Source: Pseudomonas sp. KU26590
GTDB lineage: Bacteria > Pseudomonadota > Gammaproteobacteria > Pseudomonadales > Pseudomonadaceae
DNA length: 64,000 nt
Direction of reading: 5' to 3'
Assembly: GCF_026153515.1 (NCBI RefSeq)
Contig: NZ_CP110644.1
Location: 4,307,501 to 4,371,500, forward strand
Shown here: piece by piece, positions 16,195 to 26,073 of the stretch
Position numbering within the stretch: position 1 is the first letter of the stretch
Layout: the number at the start of each line of letters is the position of its first letter
The notes under the pieces: model-generated
What the model saw: only the letters and a program-made list of their open reading frames with translations
Databases searched by the model: none
Told to the model about the DNA's origin: nothing
Program-made: the position numbers and the translations under genes

Positions 16195-17622
16195 CTAGGT
16201 AATCAGCGGCGGCAGGTGTTGATCCCACGGTGCCAGGGCTTCATAGGCTGCGCAGAACTGCAGCACGTCGGCGTCCGCAAAGCGCGGCCCCACCACTTGC
16301 AGGCCGATGGGCAAGCCACCGGGGCTGAAGCCGCACGGCAAGCTCGCCGCTGGATGCCCGGTGATGTTGAAAGGGTAGGTAAACGGCGTCCAGCGTGCCC
16401 ACGGCACGGCGCCTTCCTGGCCTGGAAAACCCTGGGGTGCCGTGTCGTCTGCCGCGAACGGGAGAATCGGCAGCGTCGGCATCAGCAGCAGGTCGTAATG
16501 TTCGAACAGTCCATGGACCTGATTGGCAAACGCAGCACGCTGCTGCACGGCGTTCAGATAAGCCGAGAGGTCGTAATCGGCCGAACGCCTGATCAGCGTC
16601 GCAAACCCCGGATCCAGCTCGTCCATCCGGTCGACCAGGGACTTGCCGTAGGCGATGCCCCGCCCGCCGACCCAGAGGGTTTCGAACGTCGCCAGGGGGT
16701 CCTGCCAGTCAAGCTTCAACGTTTTGATGCTGACCGGCAGGGCCCGCGCCACGAGGTCGACCGCCGCCTCGACGGCTGCCGCGATGACCGGATCGACCGG
16801 CGTTTCGAACAGCGTCGGGCAGTAGCCGATGCGTAACGGGCGCAGGGGTTGGTCGCAGCGCGCCAGATAGGATTCCAGAGGGGCTGGCAAGGCTTGATGA
16901 TCCAGCGGATCAGGCCCTGACAAGATGTCAAACAACAAGGCGCTGTCGCGCACGGTACGGGTGATCGGGCCTGCATGGCTGAGCATTTCAGTGGCCGACC
17001 AAGGCCACGTCGGGATGCGTCCCAACGAACCCTTGAGGGCGAACGCGCCGCAGAACGCACCCGGAATTCGAACCGACCCGCCGCCGTCGGAGCCCAGGGT
17101 GGCCGGCACCATTCTGGCGGCCACTGCGATGGCCGAACCCGAGCTGGAACCACCGCTGGTGAGTCGCGGGTCCCACGGGTTTCGGCCGTTGCCGAACACC
17201 CGCGAAGTGCTGGCGCCGGTCCAGCCAAACTCCGTGGTGGCGGTTTTGCCCAGGATGATGGCGCCCGCCGCTTTGAGCCGGCGAATGATCGGCGCGTCGT
17301 GCTCGGGCACCTGGTCCAGGCCGGTCAGCGAGCCTTTCGTGGTACGCAGGCCGGCGGTGGAAAACAGGTCCTTGATGCCGAACGGAATGCCATGCAAGGC
17401 GCCGCAGTACTGGCCGGCCTGTGCTTGCTCGGTGAGCGTGCGCGCGTGTGCAAGCGCAGCCTCGGTGTAGACGTCACCGAAGGCATTCAGTGTGGGATTG
17501 TGGGTTTTGACCGAATGAAGGCTGGCTTCGACCAGGCGCAGCGGCGTCAGCGCGCCCTCACGAATGCGCGCAGCTGCGTCAATCACGCTTGGCATCGGCA
17601 AAGGTTCTTGCTCAGTGATCAT
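16195..17622 (-). CDS. Amidase signature family hydrolase
   Basis: 475 residues, the normal length of amidase-signature enzymes. The Ser–Ser–Lys triad is visible: Lys in GIKDLFSTAG, first Ser in the Gly/Ser-rich SGGSSSGSA and nucleophile Ser in DGGGSVRIPG. It hydrolyses amides to acid and ammonia; the substrate is unknown. I place the start at ATG 17622 with GGAGT upstream; an in-frame ATG at 17649 is possible. It lies downstream of the ABC importer operon but 215 bp after the M20 gene, with an inverted repeat at 17693–17708, so it may also have its own promoter. Confidence 0.82.
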   Translation of the reverse strand: MITEQEPLPMPSVIDAAARIREGALTPLRLVEASLHSVKTHNPTLNAFGDVYTEAALAHARTLTEQAQAGQYCGALHGIPFGIKDLFSTAGLRTTKGSLTGLDQVPEHDAPIIRRLKAAGAIILGKTATTEFGWTGASTSRVFGNGRNPWDPRLTSGGSSSGSAIAVAARMVPATLGSDGGGSVRIPGAFCGAFALKGSLGRIPTWPWSATEMLSHAGPITRTVRDSALLFDILSGPDPLDHQALPAPLESYLARCDQPLRPLRIGYCPTLFETPVDPVIAAAVEAAVDLVARALPVSIKTLKLDWQDPLATFETLWVGGRGIAYGKSLVDRMDELDPGFATLIRRSADYDLSAYLNAVQQRAAFANQVHGLFEHYDLLLMPTLPILPFAADDTAPQGFPGQEGAVPWARWTPFTYPFNITGHPAASLPCGFSPGGLPIGLQVVGPRFADADVLQFCAAYEALAPWDQHLPPLIT

Positions 17623-17692
17623 GGGGACTCCGACAGCTGAACCGGTCATTTCCGGGTTGCCTGGGCATTAAAGTCAGCGCGTCGAAAAGAGT

Positions 17693-17708
17693 CAACATGC
17701 AAATGTTG
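17693..17708. promoter_or_regulatory. Candidate operator in front of the amidase gene
   Basis: CAACAT–GCAA–ATGTTG, a perfect 6-bp inverted repeat with a four-base spacer, 71 bp upstream of the amidase start, in an AT-rich stretch that probably holds its promoter. The regulator is unknown. Confidence 0.4.
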
Positions 17709-17793
17709 GTTTTGTTGGATTTGTGGGTTATTTAGTTTTTCAGGCTCTGAACGGGTGCATGATTTTGCGGTTTTGACCGTTTGCACGCCCCGA

Positions 17794-17810
17794 CGCCCTG
17801 TAACAGGGCG
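17794..17810. other. Short hairpin after the M20 gene
   Basis: CGCCCTG–TAA–CAGGGCG, a perfect 7-bp stem just after the carbamoylase stop. No T-run on either strand, so termination would be weak or Rho-assisted. Confidence 0.45.
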
Positions 17811-17837
17811 GGGGGCTGGCCGGGGTTCGACAGATGT

Positions 17838-19115
17838 TTACCAGCCCTGGGCCCGTTGCGCAGCGCCGACCATCGCGCGAAAAAGCACCGCGCAACCCGC
17901 CGCCAGATCCTGCGGGGTGGCGTTTTCGATTTCGTTATGGCTGATGCCGCCTTCGCAGGGCACGAAAATCATGCCGGCGGGCCCCAGTTCAGCGATGAAA
18001 ATCGCGTCATGGCCCGCGCCGCTGACGATGTCCATGTGACTGAGCCCCAACTCCCGCGCCCCGTCACGCACGGCGTCGACGCACTCCGTGGCAAAGTCCA
18101 GCGGCGGAAAATCCGCTGTCGGTGTCAGCTCAAACGTCAGCCCGTTTTCGGCGCACGCCCGCTCGATGGACGCCTGCAAGTCGTCGACCATCGCCTGTAA
18201 TTTATCGCTGTGCAGATGACGAAAATCGATGGTCATCTTCACTTCGCCCGGGATCACGTTGCGCGAACCCGGATGAATGTTCAGGCAACCAACGGTGCCG
18301 CAGGCATGGGGCTGGCTGGCGTTGGCAATCCGGTTGACCGCCGTCACCACGTGAGCGGCACCCACCAGCGCATCCTTGCGCAGAGACATCGGCGTCGGCC
18401 CGGCATGGGCCTCGACGCCAGTCAACGTCAGGTCGAACCACTTCTGGCCCAGGCAGCCCATGACCACGCCGATCGTCTTGCGCTGGTCTTCCAGAATCGG
18501 CCCCTGTTCAATGTGGGCTTCAAAATAGGCGCCCACCGGGTGGCCAAGCACCGGGCGGGTGCCGGCGTAGCCAATGCGCTGCAATTCTTCACCCACCACC
18601 AGGCCTTGCTCGTCCTGCCTGGCGAGCGTCTCGGCCAGATCAAGCTGGCCGGCGAACACGCCCGACCCCATCATGCACGGCGGGAAGCGCGAGCCTTCTT
18701 CGTTGGTCCAGACCACCACCTCGATCGGCGCCCGCGTCTGCAGGCCCAGATCATTCAAGGTGCGGATCACTTCCAGCCCGGCCATGACACCAAAACAGCC
18801 GTCGAACTTGCCGCCGGTGGGTTGGGTGTCAATGTGGCTGCCGGTCATGACCGGTGCCCGCGACGGATCAGTGCCTGCCCGACGGGCGAAGATATTGCCA
18901 ATGGCATCGACGCTCACCGTGCAACCGGCCGCCTCGCACCACTTCACGAACAGGTCCCGGGCCTGGCGATCCAGGTCCGTCAGCGCCAGACGGCAGACGC
19001 CGCCTTTGGCCGTCGCGCCCAATTGCGCCAGGTCCATGAGCGATTGCCAGAGTCGCTGGCTGTCGATCAGCGGCTGGCTTGAGGCCAACACGTCCGGGGT
19101 GATTGCAGTGTTCAT
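17838..19115 (-). CDS. M20 family N-carbamoylase / ureido hydrolase (HyuC/AmaB-like)
   Basis: 425-residue metal-dependent hydrolase. The ligands are His in TGSHIDTQ, Asp in GKFDGCFGV, Glu in TNEEGSRF, His in EAHIEQGP and His in ISHNEIEN, and the family sequence AHAGPTPM is present. It resembles beta-ureidopropionase/L-carbamoylase proteins, which release ammonia, CO2 and an amino acid from a carbamoyl compound. It follows an amidase gene by 29 bp and is distal in the dipeptide-type ABC operon. It is clearly related to, but not a recent copy of, the M20 protein at 13911. Confidence 0.83.
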   Translation of the reverse strand: MNTAITPDVLASSQPLIDSQRLWQSLMDLAQLGATAKGGVCRLALTDLDRQARDLFVKWCEAAGCTVSVDAIGNIFARRAGTDPSRAPVMTGSHIDTQPTGGKFDGCFGVMAGLEVIRTLNDLGLQTRAPIEVVVWTNEEGSRFPPCMMGSGVFAGQLDLAETLARQDEQGLVVGEELQRIGYAGTRPVLGHPVGAYFEAHIEQGPILEDQRKTIGVVMGCLGQKWFDLTLTGVEAHAGPTPMSLRKDALVGAAHVVTAVNRIANASQPHACGTVGCLNIHPGSRNVIPGEVKMTIDFRHLHSDKLQAMVDDLQASIERACAENGLTFELTPTADFPPLDFATECVDAVRDGARELGLSHMDIVSGAGHDAIFIAELGPAGMIFVPCEGGISHNEIENATPQDLAAGCAVLFRAMVGAAQRAQGW

Positions 19116-19144
19116 AGGGGTTTCTCCAACAGACAGTCAGCGCT

Positions 19145-20326
19145 TCAGGAAGGGCGTGATCCGGCAATACGCACCGCGAGTTTCACCAGGCTCAGGTCAC
19201 TGCCCCGAGGCCCCATGAGCGAAATACCCAACGGCGCGCCGTCCTTCATGGCCAGCGGCATACTCAGCTGTGGCGTACGGCACAGCACCGAAATGGCCAG
19301 CAGGTGGTGTGAAATCTGCCGGGCCTGTTCGATCTCCTCGTCTTTGGCGCTCAGCAGCGGGGCGATGTCCGGGACGGTCGGCATGACCAGTACCCGATCG
19401 CCCAACAGCTCGGTCCACGTCGCAGCGAAGCGCTCACGCAGGGCGCACGACTGCTCGTACTGCGCGTCGGTGACGGCTTTGGACCAGGCGAAACGGGCGG
19501 CCACGTCGGGGCCCAGGCACAGACCGTTCTGCTCGATGAACGCGCCTTGTGCCTGCCACGCCTCGCGCCCCTGAATGTAGCGAAAGGCCCAATAGGCATC
19601 GGTCAGCGACGGCAGCTCACCTTGCAGTTGTTGCAGCGGTCCGTAGAGGCTCTCGATCCCGGCGATGGCAGGCGCCAACGCTTCGCGTGAAGCTTCCGGC
19701 AGCAGGGCAAACAACGCATCACTGATCACAAAAGACGGCGCGTCACCGAGGGGTGCCGGATCCTCGCCCAGCAGGCACTCGCCCACGCGGCCGAACAGCG
19801 CAGCGTCTCGGGTGAAATACCCGGCGGTGTCCATGCTTTCACACAGGGCCTGGGTGTTGGCCAGCGACAGGCGTCCGTGGCTGGGGCGCAGGCCGAACAA
19901 ACCGCAATAACTGGCCGGCGTGCGCACGGAACCGCCGGTGTCGCTGCCCATGGCAAAGTCGCACAGGTGGTTGGACACCGCCGACGCCGACCCCGAGGAC
20001 GATCCACCGGGAATGCGGTCGTGGGCCGCGCCGTTGCGTGGCGTGCCGTAATGGGCGTTCTTGCCGCTCATGGAGAACGCCATTTCGTTGGTGTGGGCCT
20101 TGCCGATCAGCTGCGCCCCCGCGTCCAGCAGGCGCTGAATCGTCGGCGCGGTGGTGGTTTTGATCCCGGATATGGCCAGCACATGGGGGTTGCCGCCGCC
20201 GGTGGGGTAACCGGCGACGTCGAAAAGGTCTTTGGCGGCGAAGGTATAGCCGGCCAGCGGGCCACTGGCCCCATGGGGCACATCAACGGCCGGGTAAGGC
20301 ATCAAGGCAAAAGCGGAATCGGTCAT
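19145..20326 (-). CDS. Amidase signature family hydrolase, short form
   Basis: 393 residues, shorter than typical amidases (about 450–500) because the N-terminal helical part is reduced; the catalytic core is complete. The triad residues are Lys in AAKDLFDVAG, Ser in PGGSSSGSA and Ser in DTGGSVRTPA. The start at 20326 overlaps the upstream ATPase stop by ATGA, which ties it firmly to the ABC importer operon and suggests it acts on the imported compound. Confidence 0.82.
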   Translation of the reverse strand: MTDSAFALMPYPAVDVPHGASGPLAGYTFAAKDLFDVAGYPTGGGNPHVLAISGIKTTTAPTIQRLLDAGAQLIGKAHTNEMAFSMSGKNAHYGTPRNGAAHDRIPGGSSSGSASAVSNHLCDFAMGSDTGGSVRTPASYCGLFGLRPSHGRLSLANTQALCESMDTAGYFTRDAALFGRVGECLLGEDPAPLGDAPSFVISDALFALLPEASREALAPAIAGIESLYGPLQQLQGELPSLTDAYWAFRYIQGREAWQAQGAFIEQNGLCLGPDVAARFAWSKAVTDAQYEQSCALRERFAATWTELLGDRVLVMPTVPDIAPLLSAKDEEIEQARQISHHLLAISVLCRTPQLSMPLAMKDGAPLGISLMGPRGSDLSLVKLAVRIAGSRPS

Positions 20327-21330
20327 GACAGGGACTCACTCAGAGGTGGGGCAAGCGTCTGATTCCAGTGATGGCAGCTCACGGAATGCTCGGGAATGAC
20401 ATCTTCGATGGCAGGCACCTCACGGCTGCACACGGCGCTGGCTCGTGGGCAACGCGGGGCGAAGGCGCATCCGTCCGGCAGGTTGGCCAGATCCGGTGGG
20501 GCGCCGGGAATGCTGATCAGCCGTTCGCCTTTGCGCAGGCCGTCCTTGGGCCGCGTGCCCAGCAGCACGCGGGTGTAGGGGTGCTGCGGGTTGTCCAGTA
20601 ACTCGGCCAACGGCGCCTGTTCGACGATGCGTCCGCCGTACATCACCGCGACCCGGTCCGCCACCTCGACCGCCGCGCCGATGTCGTGGGTGACGAAGAT
20701 GATCGACAAACCAAGGGCCTGCTGCAGCTCGCGCAACAGGATGAGGATTTGTATCTGCACCGTGGCGTCCAGCGCCGTGGTGGGTTCGTCGGCCAGCAGA
20801 ATCTGAGGCTGACACGCCAGCGCCAGGGCAATCATCGCCCGCTGGCGCATGCCGCCTGACATTTCGTGCGGGTAGGCGTCCAGCCGTTGTTCCGGGCTGG
20901 GAATGCGCACGCTGCGCAGGGCTTCCAGCGCCGCCGCCCGGGCTTGCGCCCTTGACATCGGACGATGCCGACGCAGCGCTTCGACGATCTGCTGACCAAT
21001 GGTGTAGACCGGGTCGAGCGCCAGCAACGGCTCCTGGAAAATCATCGCCGCCACCGGCCCGCGCAACGCCTGTAACTGGCTGCGCGACAACGCCATGAGG
21101 TCTTGACCGGCGATTTCGATGTGGCCTTCGATGTCCGTGGACCGCTCGGAATGCAGGCGCATCAGGGCCCGCAGCGTCACGCTCTTGCCTGAACCGGATT
21201 CGCCGATCAGGGCCAGCACTTCGCCCCGGGCGACGGAGAGGCTGACGCCGTTGACCGCCGACAGGGTTTGCCCGCCGCGTTTGAAGCGCACTTTGAGGTC
21301 GCGCACGGCGACCATGGTCTGTTGGCTCAT
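20323..21330 (-). CDS. Dipeptide/oligopeptide ABC transporter ATP-binding protein (DppD/OppD type)
   Basis: 335 residues. Walker A GESGSGKS, signature MSGGMRQR, Walker B ILLADEPTTALD and switch His in THDIG are all intact. The C-terminal oligopeptide-transporter extension has CAFAPRCPRASAVC, the Cys-rich motif that binds a 4Fe–4S cluster in Dpp/Opp ATPases. ATG at 21330 overlaps the DppF-like stop. It works as one half of a heterodimeric ATPase with the next protein, powering uptake through the two permeases. Confidence 0.92.
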   Translation of the reverse strand: MSQQTMVAVRDLKVRFKRGGQTLSAVNGVSLSVARGEVLALIGESGSGKSVTLRALMRLHSERSTDIEGHIEIAGQDLMALSRSQLQALRGPVAAMIFQEPLLALDPVYTIGQQIVEALRRHRPMSRAQARAAALEALRSVRIPSPEQRLDAYPHEMSGGMRQRAMIALALACQPQILLADEPTTALDATVQIQILILLRELQQALGLSIIFVTHDIGAAVEVADRVAVMYGGRIVEQAPLAELLDNPQHPYTRVLLGTRPKDGLRKGERLISIPGAPPDLANLPDGCAFAPRCPRASAVCSREVPAIEDVIPEHSVSCHHWNQTLAPPLSESLS

Positions 21331-22370
21331 GCCGAGGCTCCTGCATAAATCAGTGGCGCCGAAGGACTCTGGCTGTGCCCTGCCCCGGGCTGCACCATCA
21401 GGCACGCCGCGTGATGACCCGCCGCTGTCAGGGCCAGCGGCGGCACCGTCTGACGGCAGATCGCTTCGGCGTGGGGACAGCGCGTATGAAACCGGCAACC
21501 CGACGGCGGATCGATAGGGCTGGGTGGATCGCCGGACAGCGGCGAAACCAGCGTTCGCTGTGCGGGGTTCATCGAGGGCATGGACGTCAGCAGCGCCTGG
21601 GTATAGGGGTGCTGCGCGTCGCTGAACAATGCCTCGGCCGCGCCGATTTCGACAATCTCCCCCAGGTACATGACCATGATCCGGTCGGACAGGTAACGCA
21701 CCACGTGCAAGTCATGGCTGATGAACACGTAGGTCAGGTGCAGGCTGTCTTTGAGGTCCAGCAACAGGTTGAGCACCTGGGCCTCGACCGATTTGTCCAG
21801 CGCCGACACGGCTTCATCGAGAATCACCAGCCGCGGCTCCACTGCCAGGGCGCGGGCGATGTTGACCCGCTGGCGCTGACCGCCGGACAGCTCATGGGCA
21901 TAACGCCCGGCAAAACGGGTCGGTTCCAGTCCCACACGGCCGAGCAGATCCCGCGCCCGCTGCAACGCGTCACGCTGGCTGACGCCATGCACCGACGGCC
22001 CGAAGGCTACAGACTGCTCCATGGTCAGCCGCGGGTTGAGCGACGAATAGCTGTCCTGAAAGACCATTTGCACCTGGCGTCGATAATCGCGCAGGGGCAG
22101 CTGATGGCCGCCCACCGTCATGGCGTCGAACACCAGTTCGCCGCTGTCCTGGCGGATGAGCTGCATCAACAGCCGGGCCATGGTGGATTTGCCGCACCCC
22201 GACTCCCCCACCACGCCAAGGGTCTCGCCCTTGTGCACGACGAAGTGGATGCCATCCACCGCGCGCACGACGCTGTGCTTGCCCAGCCCTCCCTTGACCG
22301 GGAAATGCTTGACCAGTTTTTCGACGTTGAGCAGTGGCTGCGCGGGGCCACCAATATCACGCTGGTTCAT
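21327..22370 (-). CDS. Dipeptide/oligopeptide ABC transporter ATP-binding protein (DppF/OppF type)
   Basis: 347 residues. Walker A GESGCGKS, signature LSGGQRQR, Walker B LVILDEAVSALD and switch His SHDLH are present, as is the C-terminal Cys motif CRFHTRCPHAEAIC. DSYSSLNPR in the Q-loop region is typical of the OppF subfamily. It is translated from ATG at 22370, two bases after the DppC-like gene, and overlaps the DppD-like gene, so ATPase subunits should be made in equal amounts. Confidence 0.92.
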   Translation of the reverse strand: MNQRDIGGPAQPLLNVEKLVKHFPVKGGLGKHSVVRAVDGIHFVVHKGETLGVVGESGCGKSTMARLLMQLIRQDSGELVFDAMTVGGHQLPLRDYRRQVQMVFQDSYSSLNPRLTMEQSVAFGPSVHGVSQRDALQRARDLLGRVGLEPTRFAGRYAHELSGGQRQRVNIARALAVEPRLVILDEAVSALDKSVEAQVLNLLLDLKDSLHLTYVFISHDLHVVRYLSDRIMVMYLGEIVEIGAAEALFSDAQHPYTQALLTSMPSMNPAQRTLVSPLSGDPPSPIDPPSGCRFHTRCPHAEAICRQTVPPLALTAAGHHAACLMVQPGAGHSQSPSAPLIYAGASA

Positions 22371-22372
22371 GG

Positions 22373-23266
22373 TCAGCTCCTGATCGACATGGCCGCCCGC
22401 AAGCGGTCGGCGAGCACGTTGAAAGAAATCGAGGTGATGAAAATCATCGCGCCGGGCAATGCCGACACCAGTGGCTGGGTGTAGATCGCCGTGCGCAGGG
22501 TATTGAGCATCAGGCCCCATTCAGGCTCGGGCGGGGTCACGCCGAGCCCAAGGAATGACAGGCCCGAAGCGAGGATCATCGACACTGAAATCAAGCCGGT
22601 GGTGAAGACAAAGATCGGCCCCAGCACGTTGCCAAGCACCTGCGTGCGGATGATGGTGAATGACCCGGCGCCCGAGGCGCGCGCCGCTTCGATGTAGTCG
22701 CGGTTGCGCACCTGGGTGGTGACACTCTCGGCGATGCGCGCCACTTGCGGCACGAACACCAGCGTCAATGAGATCAGCGCATTGTTGACGCCTGCGCCCA
22801 ATGCACCGGAGAACGCGATGGCCAGCAGCACCGAGGGGAACGCATAGAACACGTCCACGGTGCGCATGATCAGGCTGTTCAGCCAGCCGCCGAAGTAGCC
22901 GGCAATCACACCGATGGCGCCACCGATCAAAAAGGCCAGTATCACCGGCGTGATCCCCATGAACAGCGACAAGCGTGCGCCCAGCATCAGGCGGGACAGC
23001 AAGTCGCGGCCCAGCTCATCGGTGCCCAGCGGGAAGCCCTGGGTACCGATGGGCTTGAGGCGTTTGAACATTGAGGTGGTGAACGGATCGCCGGGCACGA
23101 TCCAGGGGCCGAACACCGCCAGTATCAGCAGCGCCAGAATGACCGCCGCCACCAACAGGGCCACCGGGTCTCTGCGCACGCGGCCAAACACCTCGCTCCA
23201 GTAACCTGGCGAGCTTTCTATGGGCGTGATGACGGGCGCGGCGGGTCGCAGCATTGAGAGGTTCAT
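22373..23266 (-). CDS. ABC transporter permease (DppC/OppC type)
   Basis: 297-residue inner-membrane permease with six hydrophobic segments; the first, LLVAAVILALLILAVFGPWI, is preceded by an N-terminal tail typical of DppC. The ATPase-contact EAA loop is visible as YIEAARASGAGSFTIIRTQVL. The gene lies two bases from its DppB partner and two from the ATPase gene, a compact operon. Confidence 0.92.
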   Translation of the reverse strand: MNLSMLRPAAPVITPIESSPGYWSEVFGRVRRDPVALLVAAVILALLILAVFGPWIVPGDPFTTSMFKRLKPIGTQGFPLGTDELGRDLLSRLMLGARLSLFMGITPVILAFLIGGAIGVIAGYFGGWLNSLIMRTVDVFYAFPSVLLAIAFSGALGAGVNNALISLTLVFVPQVARIAESVTTQVRNRDYIEAARASGAGSFTIIRTQVLGNVLGPIFVFTTGLISVSMILASGLSFLGLGVTPPEPEWGLMLNTLRTAIYTQPLVSALPGAMIFITSISFNVLADRLRAAMSIRS

Positions 23267-23268
23267 GC

Positions 23269-24222
23269 TCAGCCCCTTTTGATGCGTGGATCGAGCAGCG
23301 TCTGCAGGATGTCCACCAGCAGATTCAGCGCGACAAAAAACAAGGCCAGCACCCAGATGGTGCCCTGCAACAGCGGCAGGTCACGCTGGAAAATCGCCGA
23401 ATTGAGCAACAGTCCGGTGCCGGGCCAGGCGAAGACGGTTTCCACCAGAATCGAGCCGCCCATCAGATAGCCGATCTGCAGGCCCATCACCGCCATGGCC
23501 GTGGGCGCAGCGTTTTTCACCACGTGCTTGAACAGGCCCCACTCCCCCAACCCTTTGGCGCGCAAGCCGATGATGAACTCCTGCGACAAGGTCTCCGCCA
23601 CCTGAGCGCGCACGGTACGGGCAATGATGCCGGTGGGAATCACGGACAAGGTGATGGCCGGCAGGATCATGAACTGGAAATGCGCCCAGTCCCACGCCCA
23701 GGCCGACTGTCCCATGGGCCCGCCGCCGGTGGCAGGCAACCACCCCAGTTGTGAGGAGAATACGATGACCATCAGCATGCCCAGCCAGTAGTGCGGCACG
23801 CTGACGCCGATCGCTGAAATCGCCGAGGCGACCTTGTCCAGCCAGCTGTCCTGAAAGTAGCCGCCGACAAAGCCAAACAGGCTGCCGAGCACAAAGCCGA
23901 ACAACGTCGCCAGCACGGCCAGACGCAACGAGTAGCTCACCGCACCCAGCACCTCGGTGCTCACCGGGCGGCCGCTGGCGATCGACATGCCCAGGTCACC
24001 CTGCACCGCGTGCCAGACCCACAGCCCGAATTGCACCGGCAGAGGCTTGTCAAAACCGTAGGCCTGAATCAACTGCTCACGCAGCGCTTCAGAGGCGTCC
24101 GGCGGCATCACCGACACCAGCGGATCGCCGGGCGCCATGTGCACGAGCATGAAACACACCAGTGCCACGCCTAACAGAATCGGGGTCGCCAGCAAGACGC
24201 GGCGAAAGATGTAGGCAAGCAT
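23269..24222 (-). CDS. ABC transporter permease (DppB/OppB type)
   Basis: 317-residue inner-membrane permease. The N-terminus MLAYIFRRVLLATPILLGVA and the loop HMAPGDPL are signatures of DppB proteins; the EAA loop lies in EFIIGLRAKGLGEWGLFKHV. It pairs with the DppC-like protein to form the translocation channel. It starts 42 bp after the binding-protein gene. Confidence 0.92.
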   Translation of the reverse strand: MLAYIFRRVLLATPILLGVALVCFMLVHMAPGDPLVSVMPPDASEALREQLIQAYGFDKPLPVQFGLWVWHAVQGDLGMSIASGRPVSTEVLGAVSYSLRLAVLATLFGFVLGSLFGFVGGYFQDSWLDKVASAISAIGVSVPHYWLGMLMVIVFSSQLGWLPATGGGPMGQSAWAWDWAHFQFMILPAITLSVIPTGIIARTVRAQVAETLSQEFIIGLRAKGLGEWGLFKHVVKNAAPTAMAVMGLQIGYLMGGSILVETVFAWPGTGLLLNSAIFQRDLPLLQGTIWVLALFFVALNLLVDILQTLLDPRIKRG

Positions 24223-24264
24223 GGGCTTTCCTCACAGAGGGAGATCACAAGGGCGGCCGGTGGC

Positions 24265-25938
24265 TCAGTCCTGTTTGGAGACCAGCGACAGGTCGATGAA
24301 CCAGCTTTGCGGTTGCACCACGCCAGTGACCTTGGGCGAAATCGCCCGCGGGCCGACGTCGTGGGCAACGAACAGGAACGGCGCCTCGTCGACAATTGCC
24401 GCGTGCAACTTGCCGGACGCTTCGTCCAGGGCCTTCGGATCGAACGAGTTGCGGACCGTGCTGATCAGCTTTTCGACTTCGGGCGAAGCGAAGTAGCCCC
24501 AGTTGTTGGAAACCGGCGGGAAGGCCTTTTCGCTGGAAAACCGCACCATCCCGAAATAGGGGTCCATCACCGCCGCGCTGACGTTGATCGCATTGGCGCC
24601 CTGTGCTGCCGGATCCTTGGCCCCCAGGCGCCAGCCACTGAACAGGGTGTTCCATTCGGTGACGGCGATGTCCACGTTGAAATAGCAGGCCTTGAGGCTT
24701 TGCTGGATGTATTCGTTCATCGGCAGCGGCTGCATCTGCCCGGAGCCAGAGGCTGAGGTCAGCACCTTGACGTTGACGGGGTGATCCTTGCTGAAACCGG
24801 CGTCCGTCATGAGTTTCTGTGCCGCCGCCTGGTCATAGCGGATCTTGAACTCGGGGTTGCCGTACCACGGCGAATCCTTCTCGTAGATACCGGTGGCTTC
24901 CTGCATGAAGCCGCCCAGGTAAGCTTTCAATTCACTTCGGTCCAGGCACAGGTTGGCGGCTTGACGCACGCGTTTGTCCAGCCACGGAGAACCAGGGGCG
25001 AAGGAGAACTGCCACGGCCAGAGATGCGGCTGGCCATTGGCGTAGATTTTGAATTCCTTGCTCTTGAGTTGATCGATGGCGTCCGGCGCGGGCGCCTCGA
25101 TCCAGTCCACTTGACCGGACAACAATGCCGCCGTGCGCGCATTGGCCTCGGGCAGCGGAATCAAGACCACGTGGTCAACCCTGGGAATACGCTTGGGGTC
25201 CCAGTAACCCGGATTCTTGTCGAGCACCAGCTCCTGGCGCGGGACCATGCGGTCCATCTTGAACGGCCCGGTGCCCACCGAGTGGCTGGCAAAGGCCGTC
25301 CAGGCCAGCTTCGAGCGCTCGGCCGGATCGGTGGTGGCCGCCGGCACTGCGGCGAAATCCTTTTGCCAGGCCGTGGGCGAGGCCATGAACAGATTGGTCA
25401 GGTTATAGGGCAGGACGGCATCGGGCTCGCTGGTGGTCAGCTCCACCGTCAAATCGTCGATTTTCCGCGCGCTGCGCAAGGTCGGCATCCGCGACACCGT
25501 CACGCCGATTTGCCCCGGCGCATATTGCGGGGCTTGTTTGTCGAGGACCTTGTTGACGTTCCACACCACCGCGTCGGCGTTGAAGGCCGAGCCGTCGTGA
25601 AACTTCACACCAGGGCGCAGCTTGAAAATCCATCGGGTGTGATCTTCAGGGTTCACCGCCCATTCCGTCGCCAGGCCCGGAATCAACGTGCTGGGTTTGT
25701 CACTTTGCGACAGGTCCCACTCCACCAGAGCGTCGAACATCGTGATGCCGGTAAACCGGTTGCCCTCGTAGCCTTGATCAGGCTGACCGTGGGTCAACGG
25801 GATGTCTGCGGCGGTCATGGCGATGCGCAAGGTGCTGTCGGCCATCGCCATCAAAGGCAACGAGGCACCCATGGCAACCGAACAGGCCAGAGCCAGCCGG
25901 GTAAGTCTTCGAGCGCGGGTAACTGAAGCAAGCGTCAT
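24265..25938 (-). CDS. Periplasmic substrate-binding protein of the dipeptide-type ABC importer (SBP family 5)
   Basis: 557 residues with a signal peptide (basic RARRLTRLALACSVAMGASL, cleavage near AMA-DST, residue 34). The body is a family-5 solute-binding protein, containing FKLRPGVKFHDGSAFNADAV, the classic region of this family. Members bind di- and oligopeptides, glutathione, nickel chelates or opines, so the ligand cannot be named; the linked amidases and carbamoylase suggest an amide or ureido compound. First gene of the operon. ATG at 25938 is chosen for the signal peptide position; the ribosome site is poor. The LacI-type operator lies 154 bp upstream. Confidence 0.88.
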   Translation of the reverse strand: MTLASVTRARRLTRLALACSVAMGASLPLMAMADSTLRIAMTAADIPLTHGQPDQGYEGNRFTGITMFDALVEWDLSQSDKPSTLIPGLATEWAVNPEDHTRWIFKLRPGVKFHDGSAFNADAVVWNVNKVLDKQAPQYAPGQIGVTVSRMPTLRSARKIDDLTVELTTSEPDAVLPYNLTNLFMASPTAWQKDFAAVPAATTDPAERSKLAWTAFASHSVGTGPFKMDRMVPRQELVLDKNPGYWDPKRIPRVDHVVLIPLPEANARTAALLSGQVDWIEAPAPDAIDQLKSKEFKIYANGQPHLWPWQFSFAPGSPWLDKRVRQAANLCLDRSELKAYLGGFMQEATGIYEKDSPWYGNPEFKIRYDQAAAQKLMTDAGFSKDHPVNVKVLTSASGSGQMQPLPMNEYIQQSLKACYFNVDIAVTEWNTLFSGWRLGAKDPAAQGANAINVSAAVMDPYFGMVRFSSEKAFPPVSNNWGYFASPEVEKLISTVRNSFDPKALDEASGKLHAAIVDEAPFLFVAHDVGPRAISPKVTGVVQPQSWFIDLSLVSKQD

Positions 25939-26073
25939 GGCAAGTGTCCCATCCGTAGTGAGGAGTGCTGACAGGCCCAACGCAATGCTCATACCAACTT
26001 TTTTGCACGGCCCGGCGGCAGGGGCCCGAAAATGAATTAATCCGATGGAATTCAGTGGGTTGAACGCGTGATA

